DNA of 64,000 bases from Calothrix sp. CSU_2_0. GTDB lineage: Bacteria > Cyanobacteriota > Cyanobacteriia > Cyanobacteriales > Nostocaceae. The translations under genes and the position numbers were made by a program. Below, in pieces: positions 20,034-28,659 of the stretch. The notes below the pieces were generated by a model. It had not been told where the DNA came from. It was given only the letters and a program-made list of their open reading frames with translations, and made no database searches. The stretch covers positions 1 to 64,000 of the forward strand of contig JAAUPE010000011.1 in NCBI GenBank assembly GCA_012034595.1, given 5' to 3'. Every line of letters begins with the position of its first letter. Positions within the stretch are counted from its first letter, which is position 1.

Positions 20034-20273
20034 AGATTTTTTGATTCTCCTGCTACCGTGGGAGTTAACATTTAACTTCAGTGTGAGGAGCGATATTTCC
20101 GTATAATTTTGTGGTTTTGAAGAAAGTTACTTCAAATTGCGATCGCGAAGTGACTCCGATGGGAGTATCGCTTATCTTTACAGATAATATCTTATTCGCT
20201 GGTGATAATTTGCGTCTGTTTGCCCGATATCATTCTATCAAAAAGTAGTGATAATTAATGCTTACAATTGTCT

Positions 20274-21752
20274 ATGTATAACACTGATGCTAGTACGTAT
20301 GACCCTCGAAAAGCTGAATGGGAAGGTGTATCCATAGAAAAATGGGATACTGCCAAATGGAAGCAGTGGAAAGCTAAAAACTCAGTTGCTGATGATTTGT
20401 CTAAGATTGAGCGTGAATATCTACGAATTAAACATGCTGTTCACGTTGCTAATTCGGCGTTAAGTTTGGAACGGGTGAAGGTTAAAATTAAGTTAACTAG
20501 TGCAAAATCTATTGGTTTGCAAGGGACTTTTCCATGTAAAACTGGTGATGTCGGGAAGAATGGTAGTAAGAATAAACAATATACGATTTCTTGCGGTTTT
20601 ACTGCAAATGATTTAGGGGTGAAATCGGCTGTGGCTAAAGCTCGTGAACTTGATTTATTATTAATTACTAAACAATTTCAATGGACTCCTGAATTGCTGG
20701 GTAAGCAGTCTCAAAATCATCAAAATCAGTTTTTGAGTGAAGATAAAAACCCAGAGAGGTTAATTTGTGAATTAGTCCAGGAGTATGAGCAGGAATTTTG
20801 GAAAACTCACATCAAAAATCGTCAGGGTTTGCGAACTTGGGATAGTCATTATCTGCGGCATTTGAAGAAGTTACCCCAAGACATGCCATTAACTTTGGAT
20901 GCTTTGGAAGATGCTTTGGAAAAGACAAAGCCAAATACTTCATCGCGATTTTTTTTATCTTGGCAATTAAAGAAATTTTGTGATTTTTGCGGTTTTGATG
21001 GAGTCAAAACTGTTAATTCCTACGCGACTCCTAAACCAAATCCAGCAATTAGAAGAATTCCTTTAGATGAGGAGATTATCGAAGGTTTTAATTTGGTTGG
21101 AAGTCCTCTTTCTCCATTTGCTAGTAAAGATAATCTTACTTTTCCTGAACAATGGCAATGGGCTTATGGTATGTTGGCGACATATGGATTAAGACCCCAT
21201 GAATTATTTGCTGTTGATTTGAATGCTTTTACTAGTTCAGAAAATACTTTTCATCTATTACGATTAAATCCTAGTTTAACTGGAGGAACTAAAACGGGGG
21301 AAAGAAATTGCGGTGTTCCTCCTATACATCCCCATTGGGTAGATTTATTCGATTTAAAAAATGTCAAACTTCCTGTAACTGGGGGTACTTTAAGCAATCA
21401 AGCTGCAAAATTACATATTCGTTTTCGTAATGTCAATTTAAATTTTCGTCCCTATGATTTGCGTCATGCTTTTGCTATTCGAGGACATCGTTTGCAGATT
21501 CCGATTAAGACTATGGCTGATTATATGGGACATACTGTGCAGGAACATACGAGAACTTATCAACGTTGGATGAGTGAGGATGCAAATTTGGAGATTTATA
21601 AGGAAGTGGTGATTAATCGGATGGGGGGAAGTAGGGAAGCAATGAAGCGAAGGATTAGGGAGTTGGAAGCTGATGTCTTGGTTTTGAGGGGGGAGAATGA
21701 GACTTTGAAGGGTATTTTACGTCAGCATGGGTTGGGGGAGTTTTTAGAATAA
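20274..21752 (+). CDS. Tyrosine recombinase / integrase
   Basis: A site-specific recombinase of about 492 residues. The C-terminal catalytic half shows Arg in YGLRPHELFAVDL, the box II phrase RPYDLRHAFAIR, GH in ADYMGHTV, and the nucleophile Tyr in TRTYQRWM. The N-terminal half has a SAM-like core-binding region. After the catalytic Tyr there is a coiled coil (RRIRELEADVLVLRGENETL), unusual for simple integrases but common in cyanobacterial element-encoded ones. The ATG at 20274 is preferred to the TTG at 20268. It forms an accessory module with parA and the flanking repeats. Confidence 0.87.
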   Translation: MYNTDASTYDPRKAEWEGVSIEKWDTAKWKQWKAKNSVADDLSKIEREYLRIKHAVHVANSALSLERVKVKIKLTSAKSIGLQGTFPCKTGDVGKNGSKNKQYTISCGFTANDLGVKSAVAKARELDLLLITKQFQWTPELLGKQSQNHQNQFLSEDKNPERLICELVQEYEQEFWKTHIKNRQGLRTWDSHYLRHLKKLPQDMPLTLDALEDALEKTKPNTSSRFFLSWQLKKFCDFCGFDGVKTVNSYATPKPNPAIRRIPLDEEIIEGFNLVGSPLSPFASKDNLTFPEQWQWAYGMLATYGLRPHELFAVDLNAFTSSENTFHLLRLNPSLTGGTKTGERNCGVPPIHPHWVDLFDLKNVKLPVTGGTLSNQAAKLHIRFRNVNLNFRPYDLRHAFAIRGHRLQIPIKTMADYMGHTVQEHTRTYQRWMSEDANLEIYKEVVINRMGGSREAMKRRIRELEADVLVLRGENETLKGILRQHGLGEFLE

Positions 21753-21756
21753 AGCT

Positions 21757-21880
21757 ACATCTAGATGTTTAAAATTTTATGCTTTTTCCAAATGTTTAAA
21801 TGTAAGTGATAATTACGATCGCAGTGAATTTGGAAATAATCATCTTTGTTTTGTTGCTTTTGCGTTTAGATGTCTAGATG
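21757..21880. repeat. TAGATGTTTAAA-type repeats downstream of the integrase
   Basis: ACATCTAGATGTTTAAAA (21757-21774), AAATGTTTAAATGT (21790-21803) and TTTAGATGTCTAGATG (21865-21880) share the same words as the cluster upstream of parA. They may be binding sites of the ribbon-helix-helix-like protein, or arm sites of the integrase. Confidence 0.55.
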
Positions 21881-22108
21881 CAAAATAATTCTAATATATC
21901 CTGATGTGTATTAATTATTTTACTATTTGTAACTTGTATTACCTTCACATTACAGTAATTACGTGTTTTAATTTAAGGCTATTTTGTGAATGTGCCTCTA
22001 TGCAAAGATTTTAAAAGAATAGGAGATTGCAATAATGTTAACGAACTACTATACATAAACATTAATTTTTATAGTACTGCAGTACTCTGCCTGCTTTTCG
22101 TGAGGTTA

Positions 22109-22171
22109 GAAGTTGGGTTACTGAATTACTCCCACTAATGTTCCCGTTTTGTGGAGGAGGAACCCGACTTC
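22109..22171. repeat. Dispersed inverted repeat (GAAGTTGGGTT / AACCCGACTTC)
   Basis: A near-perfect 11-bp inverted repeat with 41 bp between the arms, next to a HIP1 octamer. A related copy with perfect arms is at 27031-27095. It is a small palindromic repeat element with no coding potential. Confidence 0.6.
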
Positions 22172-22184
22172 GAATGCGATCGCA

Positions 22185-22763
22185 CTATTGGCAAATTATC
22201 TGTAAATCTAAAATGAACCCTGGTAATACATCTTCCCCTGATATTTGGGTGGGATTTTCAAGAATTTCTACGGGTTTTCCTAAGCGATATATTTCAACTT
22301 GATGTAATTTACGGTTAATTAACCAGCCTAGTTTTACCCCGTTACTGATATATTCTTGCATTTTTGCTTGAGTTTCCTTAAGACTGTCGGTTGGTGACAT
22401 TAACTCTAGAACAAAATCAGGTGCGATAGGGGGGAATTTTTCTTGTTGTTCGGTAGTAAGTGTATTCCATCTTTCATTACTAATCCAGGAGATATCGGGG
22501 GAGCGGTTTGCTTTGCTCGGTAGTTGGAAGCAGGTGGAGGAATCGAATAATACACCTAGTTTTGCTTGGCGATTCCAAATGACAAAATCTGCTCCTATTT
22601 CAATATTACGCTTTCCTGTTCCTCCTCCTGTTGGTGGCATAATTACGATTTCTCCGTTGCTGTTGCGTTCAAATTTAATTTCGGGGTTATTTTGACACAG
22701 TTGATAAAATTGGTCGTCGGTGAGTTTAATGATGTGGTTAAGGTTGATTGTGATGGCTGTCAT
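22185..22763 (-). CDS. Uma2-family (DUF820) nuclease-like protein
   Basis: A 192-residue protein of the Uma2 family, which is abundant in cyanobacteria and has a PD-(D/E)XK restriction-endonuclease fold. Visible motifs are the N-terminal DDQFYQLCQNNPEI, GEIVIMPPTGG, the core SPDISWI and DFVLELMSPTD with LKETQAKMQEYI, and a C-terminal EDVLPGFILDL. Length is typical. Biological targets are not established for most members. It is not clearly part of the retroelement downstream; its stop lies on the integrase side. Confidence 0.88.
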   Translation of the reverse strand: MTAITINLNHIIKLTDDQFYQLCQNNPEIKFERNSNGEIVIMPPTGGGTGKRNIEIGADFVIWNRQAKLGVLFDSSTCFQLPSKANRSPDISWISNERWNTLTTEQQEKFPPIAPDFVLELMSPTDSLKETQAKMQEYISNGVKLGWLINRKLHQVEIYRLGKPVEILENPTQISGEDVLPGFILDLQIICQ

Positions 22764-22870
22764 GGGGATGACGGGGGTATGGTTATGGTTTTAGGTTAGC
22801 GTAATTTTTCGCGGAAATAGAAAGGTGCGATAAGCGGAGCTTAACGTTAAGGACGTATCGTGTTTTTATA

Positions 22871-22916
22871 AACTTAGATGTTTATATGTTTTATGAAAAT
22901 GTTAAATGTTTAAGTG
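22871..22916. repeat. Third TAGATGTTTA / AAATGTTTAAGTG repeat cluster
   Basis: AACTTAGATGTTTATATG (22871-22888) and AAATGTTTAAGTG (22904-22916) match the parA/integrase repeat words. The rest of the gap 22764-23136 shows a dispersed-repeat fragment around a HIP1 site and no convincing gene. Confidence 0.5.
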
Positions 22917-23136
22917 TTTTTTTAAGTTGGTTTTCTGCGTGGGGGATATTTTGTGGGGTGCGTTTGCTTTGCGATCGCGCGTGGATGAGTCGGATAAATT
23001 TTCGGTTTTGCAACCTACCAAAGTATCCAACTCGGTTTTATATTTAGATAAAATTGTTTTTATCGCTGGAATAGGTCTGGACTCCCTTTTGTACGCTCGA
23101 TAAATTCCCATTTACCAATTCTGACTTTTAGGAGCG

Positions 23137-23262
23137 CTCACGCAGAAAACAAGACGACCCGAAAACCGTTGTTGTTGTTACGATTATCGCGCGTATTGTT
23201 GTTGCGATTGGCACTGCGACAGTTTTCTGGGTTGTTGTTCCAGGAACCACCACGCAGCAGCT
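23137..23262 (-). ncRNA. DGR template repeat (TR)
   Basis: A noncoding 126-bp segment that aligns without gaps to 24962-25087, the 3' end of the kinase-FGE gene. It differs at 12 positions, all T on the + strand of the TR, that is A on the coding (minus) strand: nine A-to-T and three A-to-G. Runs of AAC codons lie exactly where the target varies. It starts 20 bp after the reverse-transcriptase stop, on the same strand. It would be transcribed as the template RNA for mutagenic retrohoming. Confidence 0.95.
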
Positions 23263-23281
23263 AAATTTGCCTATCCCTTGT

Positions 23282-24340
23282 TTATGTTCTCACAAATGCG
23301 ATCGTGGCAAATATTTTTTTTCGCAATCGCCAGGTATTTCCATGTTTTAGGTGTCCTATCCAGCTTTGTAAGCTTTGGGAAATCTTTTTTTGGGTGATTT
23401 GACCTTGAGTATAGTTTAGTTGCATTCTTCGCAATCTGCGCCGCGATCGCTTTAAGTTTTCGGTGCGAACTCGAATCCGGTCTGGTAGTATACGGAAACC
23501 AAGAAAGTTGGCTCCGTGATTGGTTTTAAATAATTGGCTTTTGATTGGGTGTAGGTTTAATCTTAATTGGGTTAAATATTCTTCTATGGCTATTTTACTT
23601 TCGGCTAATGCTTGTTTATCTTCTCCAAATAGAGCAAAATCATCGACGTAACGGATATATTTTTCAATTTTTAGTTGTCTTTTAATAAAGTGGTCAAATT
23701 CGTTTAAATAAACATTGGATAGAAATTGACTTGTTAAGTTACCAATTGGTAAACCGCGTCTGCGTTGAGTTGGTGTGAGTAGGTTATCTCCGGGAAAGTA
23801 TTCTATAACTAATTCTTGAGGATTGCTGTTATCGATTACTTTATTGATTAACCAAAGTGTATCGACGCATTTAATTTTGTGTTTTACTAGGTTTTTTAAA
23901 ATTTCATGGTCAATACTGGCAAAATATTTTTTAATGTCGCATTGGAGAATATAGGTGCTGGAGCGTGCAAATTTTGTAAATCGACGTAATGCACGGTGGG
24001 TTCCAAAACCGATACGATTTGCGTAGGAGTCAAATATGAATGTGCGTTCAAAAATTGGTTGAATTATATTATGGATGGCATGATGAACAATTCTATCTCG
24101 ATATGGTGCGGCTGAAATTATACGGGGTTTAGGTTCTAATATAGTGAAGGTTTTGTAAGCACCGCGTTTGTAAGTTTGAGTTTCTAATTCTATTTTTAGT
24201 TGAAAGAGTTCGTTTTCTAGGTTGTAATTAAAGCTTAAAACACTATCTCGAAATCTCTTGCCTTTTTGGGCTTTTTTGGCTGCTGATAATAGATTTGAAT
24301 AATCTATTATTTGATTCCACAAATTTCTATATCTTTTCAT
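23282..24340 (-). CDS. DGR reverse transcriptase
   Basis: A 352-residue reverse transcriptase of the diversity-generating retroelement class. RT motifs are visible in order: [32 protein letters not shown], the DGR-type signature IGNLTSQ (residues 199-205, in place of the QG-containing motif of group II intron RTs), the catalytic YVDD (residues 231-234), and ANFLGFRI. There is no maturase or endonuclease domain. It copies the template RNA with adenine-specific errors. Order on the minus strand is target, avd, RT, TR. All catalytic residues appear intact, so the element may be active. Confidence 0.95.
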   Translation of the reverse strand: MKRYRNLWNQIIDYSNLLSAAKKAQKGKRFRDSVLSFNYNLENELFQLKIELETQTYKRGAYKTFTILEPKPRIISAAPYRDRIVHHAIHNIIQPIFERTFIFDSYANRIGFGTHRALRRFTKFARSSTYILQCDIKKYFASIDHEILKNLVKHKIKCVDTLWLINKVIDNSNPQELVIEYFPGDNLLTPTQRRRGLPIGNLTSQFLSNVYLNEFDHFIKRQLKIEKYIRYVDDFALFGEDKQALAESKIAIEEYLTQLRLNLHPIKSQLFKTNHGANFLGFRILPDRIRVRTENLKRSRRRLRRMQLNYTQGQITQKKISQSLQSWIGHLKHGNTWRLRKKIFATIAFVRT

Positions 24341-24349
24341 TAATTTCTA

Positions 24350-24488
24350 TTGTAGGTTGGGTTAGACGCACGAAACGTATGGAAGTTTAACGAATAATTT
24401 GTTTTGCGTCGTAACCCAACGTTTAGATATCTCGGATAATTTAAAAGTACAAATTTTGGGTTAAGCAAAGCCTCCACCCAACCTACAA
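24350..24488. mobile_element. MITE-like element between avd and RT
   Basis: A 139-bp segment bounded by perfect 13-bp terminal inverted repeats (TTGTAGGTTGGGT at 24350-24362, ACCCAACCTACAA at 24476-24488). CTA is present immediately outside both ends, a possible 3-bp target duplication. An internal GTAACCCAAC adds a partial third arm. It contains no gene and exactly fills the space between the avd stop and the RT start region. Confidence 0.65.
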
Positions 24489-24833
24489 CTAATATGTTTT
24501 TTGGCGTTGTTGCTTTATCCAAGAGCCTAAATCTATACCAATGCTATTGATTAATTTGCCGACATATTCGTGTCTTTCTGCTTGAATTAACTGAAAGTCT
24601 AATAATAGTCGGGTTTGATGCCTTAATATGTCTAATTTAGGATTTAGCGATTCTAATTGGGTTAGTTTTTCTTTGGCATAGCGGGCTGATATTAGCTGTT
24701 CTAATAGCTCATAAAGTCCTTTAATAATTCTGTCTCCTAATAGCAATTTATGGTCGCGTGGCAATCGATTGAGGATGGGCACGTACCATTTAATTAAGTC
24801 GTAGGTTTTTTGAATTATTGGTAAATCTGACAT
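24489..24833 (-). CDS. avd: DGR accessory variability determinant (Avd-like four-helix protein)
   Basis: A 114-residue, all-alpha, basic protein. Its start (LPIIQKTYDLIKWYVPILNRLPRDHKLLLGDRI) and heptad-like pattern (LYELLEQLI, LRHQTRLLLDFQLI) match the four-helix-bundle Avd proteins that bind the DGR reverse transcriptase and the template RNA. The position between target gene and RT on the same strand is the usual one. The C-terminus (LGSWIKQQ) is family-like. The stop codon abuts the MITE-like element, so the last codon could have been shaped by the insertion. Confidence 0.88.
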   Translation of the reverse strand: MSDLPIIQKTYDLIKWYVPILNRLPRDHKLLLGDRIIKGLYELLEQLISARYAKEKLTQLESLNPKLDILRHQTRLLLDFQLIQAERHEYVGKLINSIGIDLGSWIKQQRQKTY

Positions 24834-24863
24834 TCTACAATTTTACATTAAAGTGCCTAAAAA

Positions 24864-24894
24864 ACATAAAAAAAATCGATCCGCCATAAGGCGG
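24864..24894 (-). terminator. Intrinsic terminator of the DGR target gene
   Basis: On the minus strand CCGCC-TTAT-GGCGG (24881-24894) is followed by ATCGA and a run of eight T. It lies about 70 bp after the target stop codon. That is too far for the cruciform described a few bases beyond the homing site of the Bordetella phage DGR, so a terminator is the better call. Confidence 0.7.
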
Positions 24895-24961
24895 AAAAGG
24901 AGAGTGAAAAGTAAAGAAGTGTAAAGGGAAAAAGAGGAAGAGGGAAGAGGGGAAGGGAATC

Positions 24962-25087
24962 CTCACGCAGAAAACAAGACGACCCGAAAACCGTTGTAGA
25001 TGAAACGATTAACGCGCGTATCGTTGAAGCGATAGGCACTGCGACAGTTTTCTGGGTAGCTGCTCCAGGAACCACCACGCAGCAGCT
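24962..25087 (-). repeat. DGR variable repeat (VR)
   Basis: The last 126 bp of the kinase-FGE gene, including the stop codon, aligned gap-free to the TR. Ten codons differ: residues 594, 595, 596, 604, 606, 608, 611, 614, 615 and 616. Nine of these are Asn and one is Asp in the TR reading. The last 35 or so bases, from the codon for residue 617 to the end, are identical in both repeats and are where an IMH-type homing signal would lie. Confidence 0.95.
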
Positions 25088-26843
25088 TTCTCTGATTATC
25101 ATTACCGCTTAATCTAGCACTGCCGTCAGTTGGCGCTTGAGAATAATTGTCATTCCAAACGTCTTGACACCATTCCCACACATTCCCGTGCATGTCGCAC
25201 AAACCAAAGGCATTTGGTGGAAATTTCCCTACTTCTGTTGTTTCCTTTCTATAAACTCCCTTGGGTGCAGAGCCATAAGGTGTCACAGTGCCATTATAAT
25301 TAACTAAATCAGTTGTAATCGTCTCCCCAAAGTAAAACGGTGTAGTTGTCCCCGCACGACAGGCATATTCCCATTCTGCCTCGCTGGGTAATCTGTAATT
25401 ACGTCCTGTTTGTTGACTGATTTTCTTACAAAATTCCACACCATCATCCCAAGATACTTGTTCCACAGGTCGATTTGCACCTTTGAAACTAGCAGGATTA
25501 TTCCCCATAATGGCTTGATACTGTGCTTGGGTGACTGTGTACCTCCCCATGAAGAAACTAGGAACTTGAACTTGACGCTGTGGACTTTCGTCTTTGCTTC
25601 TACCTACTTCACTTTCTGGAGAACCCATCGTAAAGGTTCCTCCTGGTATCTGTACCATGTCCAAGGTGACACCATTCCCCAAATCTTCAGCCAAGTATTT
25701 CGCGTTTAATTTCCTGCGATTGTTAATTGTTCCCTTGCTATCTACCGTCACAGTTTCAAAATTCAAGGTTTGCAGCGAGAAATTAGACTTTGTTGCGGTT
25801 TTGCTAACAGGGGATGATGTTGATGTTGGTAAAGAGTCGCGTGTTCCTGAGTTGGTTATTTCGCCAATATCCGATTTCTGTGGTTCTTGGGTATCCCGCA
25901 TAAATATTTTGCCCCCAAGGAAGCTTAACCCAACTCCCGTACCTAACCAACCCAAAGTTTTTAGGATTTCGCGTCGTTGTTTTGAATCGGGTTGGGATTG
26001 AGATTGAGGTTTTGGCTTAGGTTTGAGTGCTGTAACTGCATCCATTGCATCAAAAGCACTTTGATACCTGTCATTAAAGTGGTATCGCACCATCTTGGTT
26101 AAAACATCAGCCATTTTTCCGTTGACATTTGCCCAGTTTTGCCAGATGATGTCACCAGTTTTTGGGTCTTTGGGCAACTCGTGGGGTTGTATCCCCGTTA
26201 AAGCGTATATTCCCAAAACTCCAATTGCATGAATATCGCTACTAAGTTTCGGCTGTCCGTTACTCTGTTCGCTAGGCATATATCCAGGTGTACCAATCGC
26301 CACGGAAGGGATTGTTTGCCCTTGGGGACTCATCATCAATGTGCCGATTTCTTTAACTGCACCAAAGTCAATCACAACTATTTTCCCGTCTTTGTGACGA
26401 CGCATTAAGTTTGCTGGCTTAATGTCGCGGTGAATGATATTTTTATTGTGGATAACTGTAAAAACTTCGAGTATTTCCTGTAATAGCTGAGTAACTTCTG
26501 CCTCACTCCATTGCTTCCCAGGATATATTTCTCGGCTCAAGTCTTGCCCATCAACAAATTCTTGAACTAGATAAAATTCGCCATTGTCCTCGAAGTGAGC
26601 AAATAATTTAGGTATTTGGTCTGATTCATTCCCCAAGCGATATAAAACCTGAGCTTCGTTTTCAAACAGCCTTTTGGCAACTTCTAATATTCCTGGATTC
26701 GGATTATATTTAAGCTGCTTAACTACACATTTGGGATGGTTGGGTAAATTTATATCTTCGGCTAAATATGTATCACCAAATCCACCACTGCCGATAATTT
26801 TGATGATTCTGTATCGGTTTTGGAGAATTTGACCGATATGCAT
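24963..26843 (-). CDS. DGR target: Ser/Thr kinase fused to FGE/C-type-lectin-like domain
   Basis: A 626-residue protein. The kinase domain spans about residues 10-270, with a Gly loop (GSGGFGDTY), Lys42, HRDIKPAN at 138-145 and DFG at 159-161, all intact. A Pro/Gln linker and one hydrophobic segment (about 295-312) suggest a membrane crossing. Residues of about 395-626 form a formylglycine-generating-enzyme/sulfatase-modifying-factor fold (GGTFTMGSPE, RLPSEAEWEYACRAG, GNVWEWCQD). The variable residues lie in the last 35 positions, where lectin-fold DGR targets place their binding surface. The extracytoplasmic domain could bind variable ligands and signal to the kinase; this is inferred from domain order. 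Confidence 0.93.
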   Translation of the reverse strand: MHIGQILQNRYRIIKIIGSGGFGDTYLAEDINLPNHPKCVVKQLKYNPNPGILEVAKRLFENEAQVLYRLGNESDQIPKLFAHFEDNGEFYLVQEFVDGQDLSREIYPGKQWSEAEVTQLLQEILEVFTVIHNKNIIHRDIKPANLMRRHKDGKIVVIDFGAVKEIGTLMMSPQGQTIPSVAIGTPGYMPSEQSNGQPKLSSDIHAIGVLGIYALTGIQPHELPKDPKTGDIIWQNWANVNGKMADVLTKMVRYHFNDRYQSAFDAMDAVTALKPKPKPQSQSQPDSKQRREILKTLGWLGTGVGLSFLGGKIFMRDTQEPQKSDIGEITNSGTRDSLPTSTSSPVSKTATKSNFSLQTLNFETVTVDSKGTINNRRKLNAKYLAEDLGNGVTLDMVQIPGGTFTMGSPESEVGRSKDESPQRQVQVPSFFMGRYTVTQAQYQAIMGNNPASFKGANRPVEQVSWDDGVEFCKKISQQTGRNYRLPSEAEWEYACRAGTTTPFYFGETITTDLVNYNGTVTPYGSAPKGVYRKETTEVGKFPPNAFGLCDMHGNVWEWCQDVWNDNYSQAPTDGSARLSGNDNQRKLLRGGSWSSYPENCRSAYRFNDTRVNRFIYNGFRVVLFSA

Positions 26844-27834
26844 AGATTTACCCAGGCTACGTATTGATTGATTTTATTCTGCCATATTCGAGTTTGATAT
26901 TGAGTGTTTTTATCTTTGGATTTTTGCGATCGCGGAAAAATTGAAATTGTCATTTGGAGTTAGAAGACGGGTTACTGGGTTTGTCGTGCTGACGAAGGAA
27001 GCATCTTTTTGGAGTTTTTGCGTGGGGTTAGAAGTCGGGTTATTTGGCTTGTCGTGCTGAGTTGGGATATTTTGTGGTGCGAGGAACCCGACTTCGGGGT
27101 GCGTTTGTTTTGCGATCGCAAATTCAGGTTTTTGCTTGAAATCTTTGCTATATAAGCTTTTTAATTAGGATACTTGTATTTCTTGCTATGTTGGAATTTT
27201 GCGAAATTATTCTGGCATGTAATATTCATTCAATATTTGTGGCTATTTTTACTTCTGAATCTAAAATTCTTAAGTTTTATTACTTAAGTAGTGAATAAAT
27301 TTTACCTCTATCTAAAGAGGCTTTTATAGCTAAAACTATGCAACTTTGTGTTGATTATCGCTGTAATTCTTTGGCTGGCATAGGTTGTAGATTGTTATTT
27401 TTAATTTAGAGCTTTATGGTTGCTAAATATAAAAATCTATTTTTCTGCGCTAAAGTTACTATAATTACTTCTTTAGCTTATATAATTTACCAATCCATAG
27501 ATTTTAGATGTAACTATAAAGTAAGCAATATTTAATATTTAGTTTGATTTTTAATTAAGCTTTCTTTTACTGCTTAATTTAAGATATTTACCTTACATAC
27601 ATCTTGAACTTACGATTTAACACTAAAACACAACCACAAACAACTGATTTAGATGAAAAAACGACTTGTGGTGCGATCGCATGGCAATATTGGCAAAAGT
27701 CTATATCATAAAAATAATTGTAAGTCAAGAGAAAACTTTGATTTCGCGTAAAAAAGGAGGTGCTAAAAGTAAGAAAAAAGTAAGAAATGAAATTTAGTAT
27801 AAAGCTTGAAAGTACTGTAAATAGGGGATAAAAA
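26844..27834. other. 991-bp intergenic region with dispersed palindromes
   Basis: No gene is supported. It holds two related repeat units (from about 26960 and 27028, each with 'gttagaag.cgggtta' and 'tgtcgtgctga'). The rest is AT-rich and probably contains promoters for the divergent kinase-FGE and rsmA genes. Confidence 0.6.
27031..27095. repeat. Dispersed inverted repeat (GAAGTCGGGTT / AACCCGACTTC)
   Basis: A perfect 11-bp inverted repeat, 43 bp apart, followed by 'ggggtgcgtttgttttgcgatcgc', which recurs around 22957-22980. A degenerate extra unit precedes it at about 26960. Same family as 22109-22171. Confidence 0.65.
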
Positions 27835-28659
27835 ATGGTTCAACCGCGCAGGGTCCATGCCCAGCATTGGCTCAAAAGTGAGCAGGCTTTGGGTAGTATA
27901 TTGGAGGCAGCAGCTTGTCATGAAAATGACCGAGTACTGGAGATTGGTCCAGGAACTGGGATTTTGACACGGCGTTTGTTACCTGTTGTTGGGGGTTTAA
28001 TTGCGGTGGAAATTGACCGTGATTTGTGTAAGTTATTGACAAAACAGTTGGGAGAAAGGCAGAATTTTTTACTTTTACAAGGTGATTTTTTGGAGATAGA
28101 TTTATCCTTTTTATTAAATAATTTCCCCGCTTTTCAGAATCCGAATAAGGTAGTAGCTAATATTCCATATAATATTACTGGTCCAATTATTGAGAAGTTA
28201 TTGGGGACAATCAGCAATCCAAATCCACAACCTTATGAATCCATAGTGTTACTCATACAAAAAGAAGTAGCAGATAGAATAGTTGCTAAGGCAGGTTCTA
28301 GAGCTTTTGGAGCTTTAACTGTGCGTGTATCATATTTGGCAAGATGTGAGTATATTTGTACGGTTCCAGCTAAAGCATTTTATCCAGCCCCAAAGGTAGA
28401 TTCAGCAGTGGTAAGATTGACACCACGTCCATTGGAAGTCGCAGCCAATGACCCGAAGTATTTGGAAACTTTGGTAAAATTAGGATTTAGCGCCAAGCGG
28501 AAAATGCTACGAAATAATTTGCAAACTGTAATTGAACGCGATCGCATGACGCAAATTCTGGAACAATTAGATATAAATCCCCAATCCCGTGGTGAAGACT
28601 TGAGTGTTGAGCAGTGGGTAAGGTTGGGTAATGAGTTAAAAGAATTGAGCAATGCGTAG
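27835..28659 (+). CDS. rsmA: 16S rRNA dimethyladenosine transferase
   Basis: A 274-residue enzyme that dimethylates two adjacent adenosines near the 3' end of 16S rRNA during 30S maturation. The SAM-binding motif VLEIGPGTGILTRRLL is near residues 34-49 and the catalytic NIPYNITGPI is near 111-120. The basic C-terminal domain is full length (FSAKRKMLRNNL). It begins VQPRRVHAQHWLKS, typical of cyanobacterial RsmA (KsgA). It overlaps the true ispE start by 8 bp, a conserved rsmA-ispE arrangement in cyanobacteria. Confidence 0.95.
   Translation: MVQPRRVHAQHWLKSEQALGSILEAAACHENDRVLEIGPGTGILTRRLLPVVGGLIAVEIDRDLCKLLTKQLGERQNFLLLQGDFLEIDLSFLLNNFPAFQNPNKVVANIPYNITGPIIEKLLGTISNPNPQPYESIVLLIQKEVADRIVAKAGSRAFGALTVRVSYLARCEYICTVPAKAFYPAPKVDSAVVRLTPRPLEVAANDPKYLETLVKLGFSAKRKMLRNNLQTVIERDRMTQILEQLDINPQSRGEDLSVEQWVRLGNELKELSNA

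Noticed and set aside
22902-23111. A 69-codon minus frame and its + counterpart before the TR
   Set aside because: It lies in dispersed-repeat sequence and has no recognisable motif.
24881-24894. Hairpin after the VR as the DGR cruciform homing signal
   Set aside because: It is about 70 bp from the VR end and is followed by a U-run on the minus strand, so a terminator is simpler.
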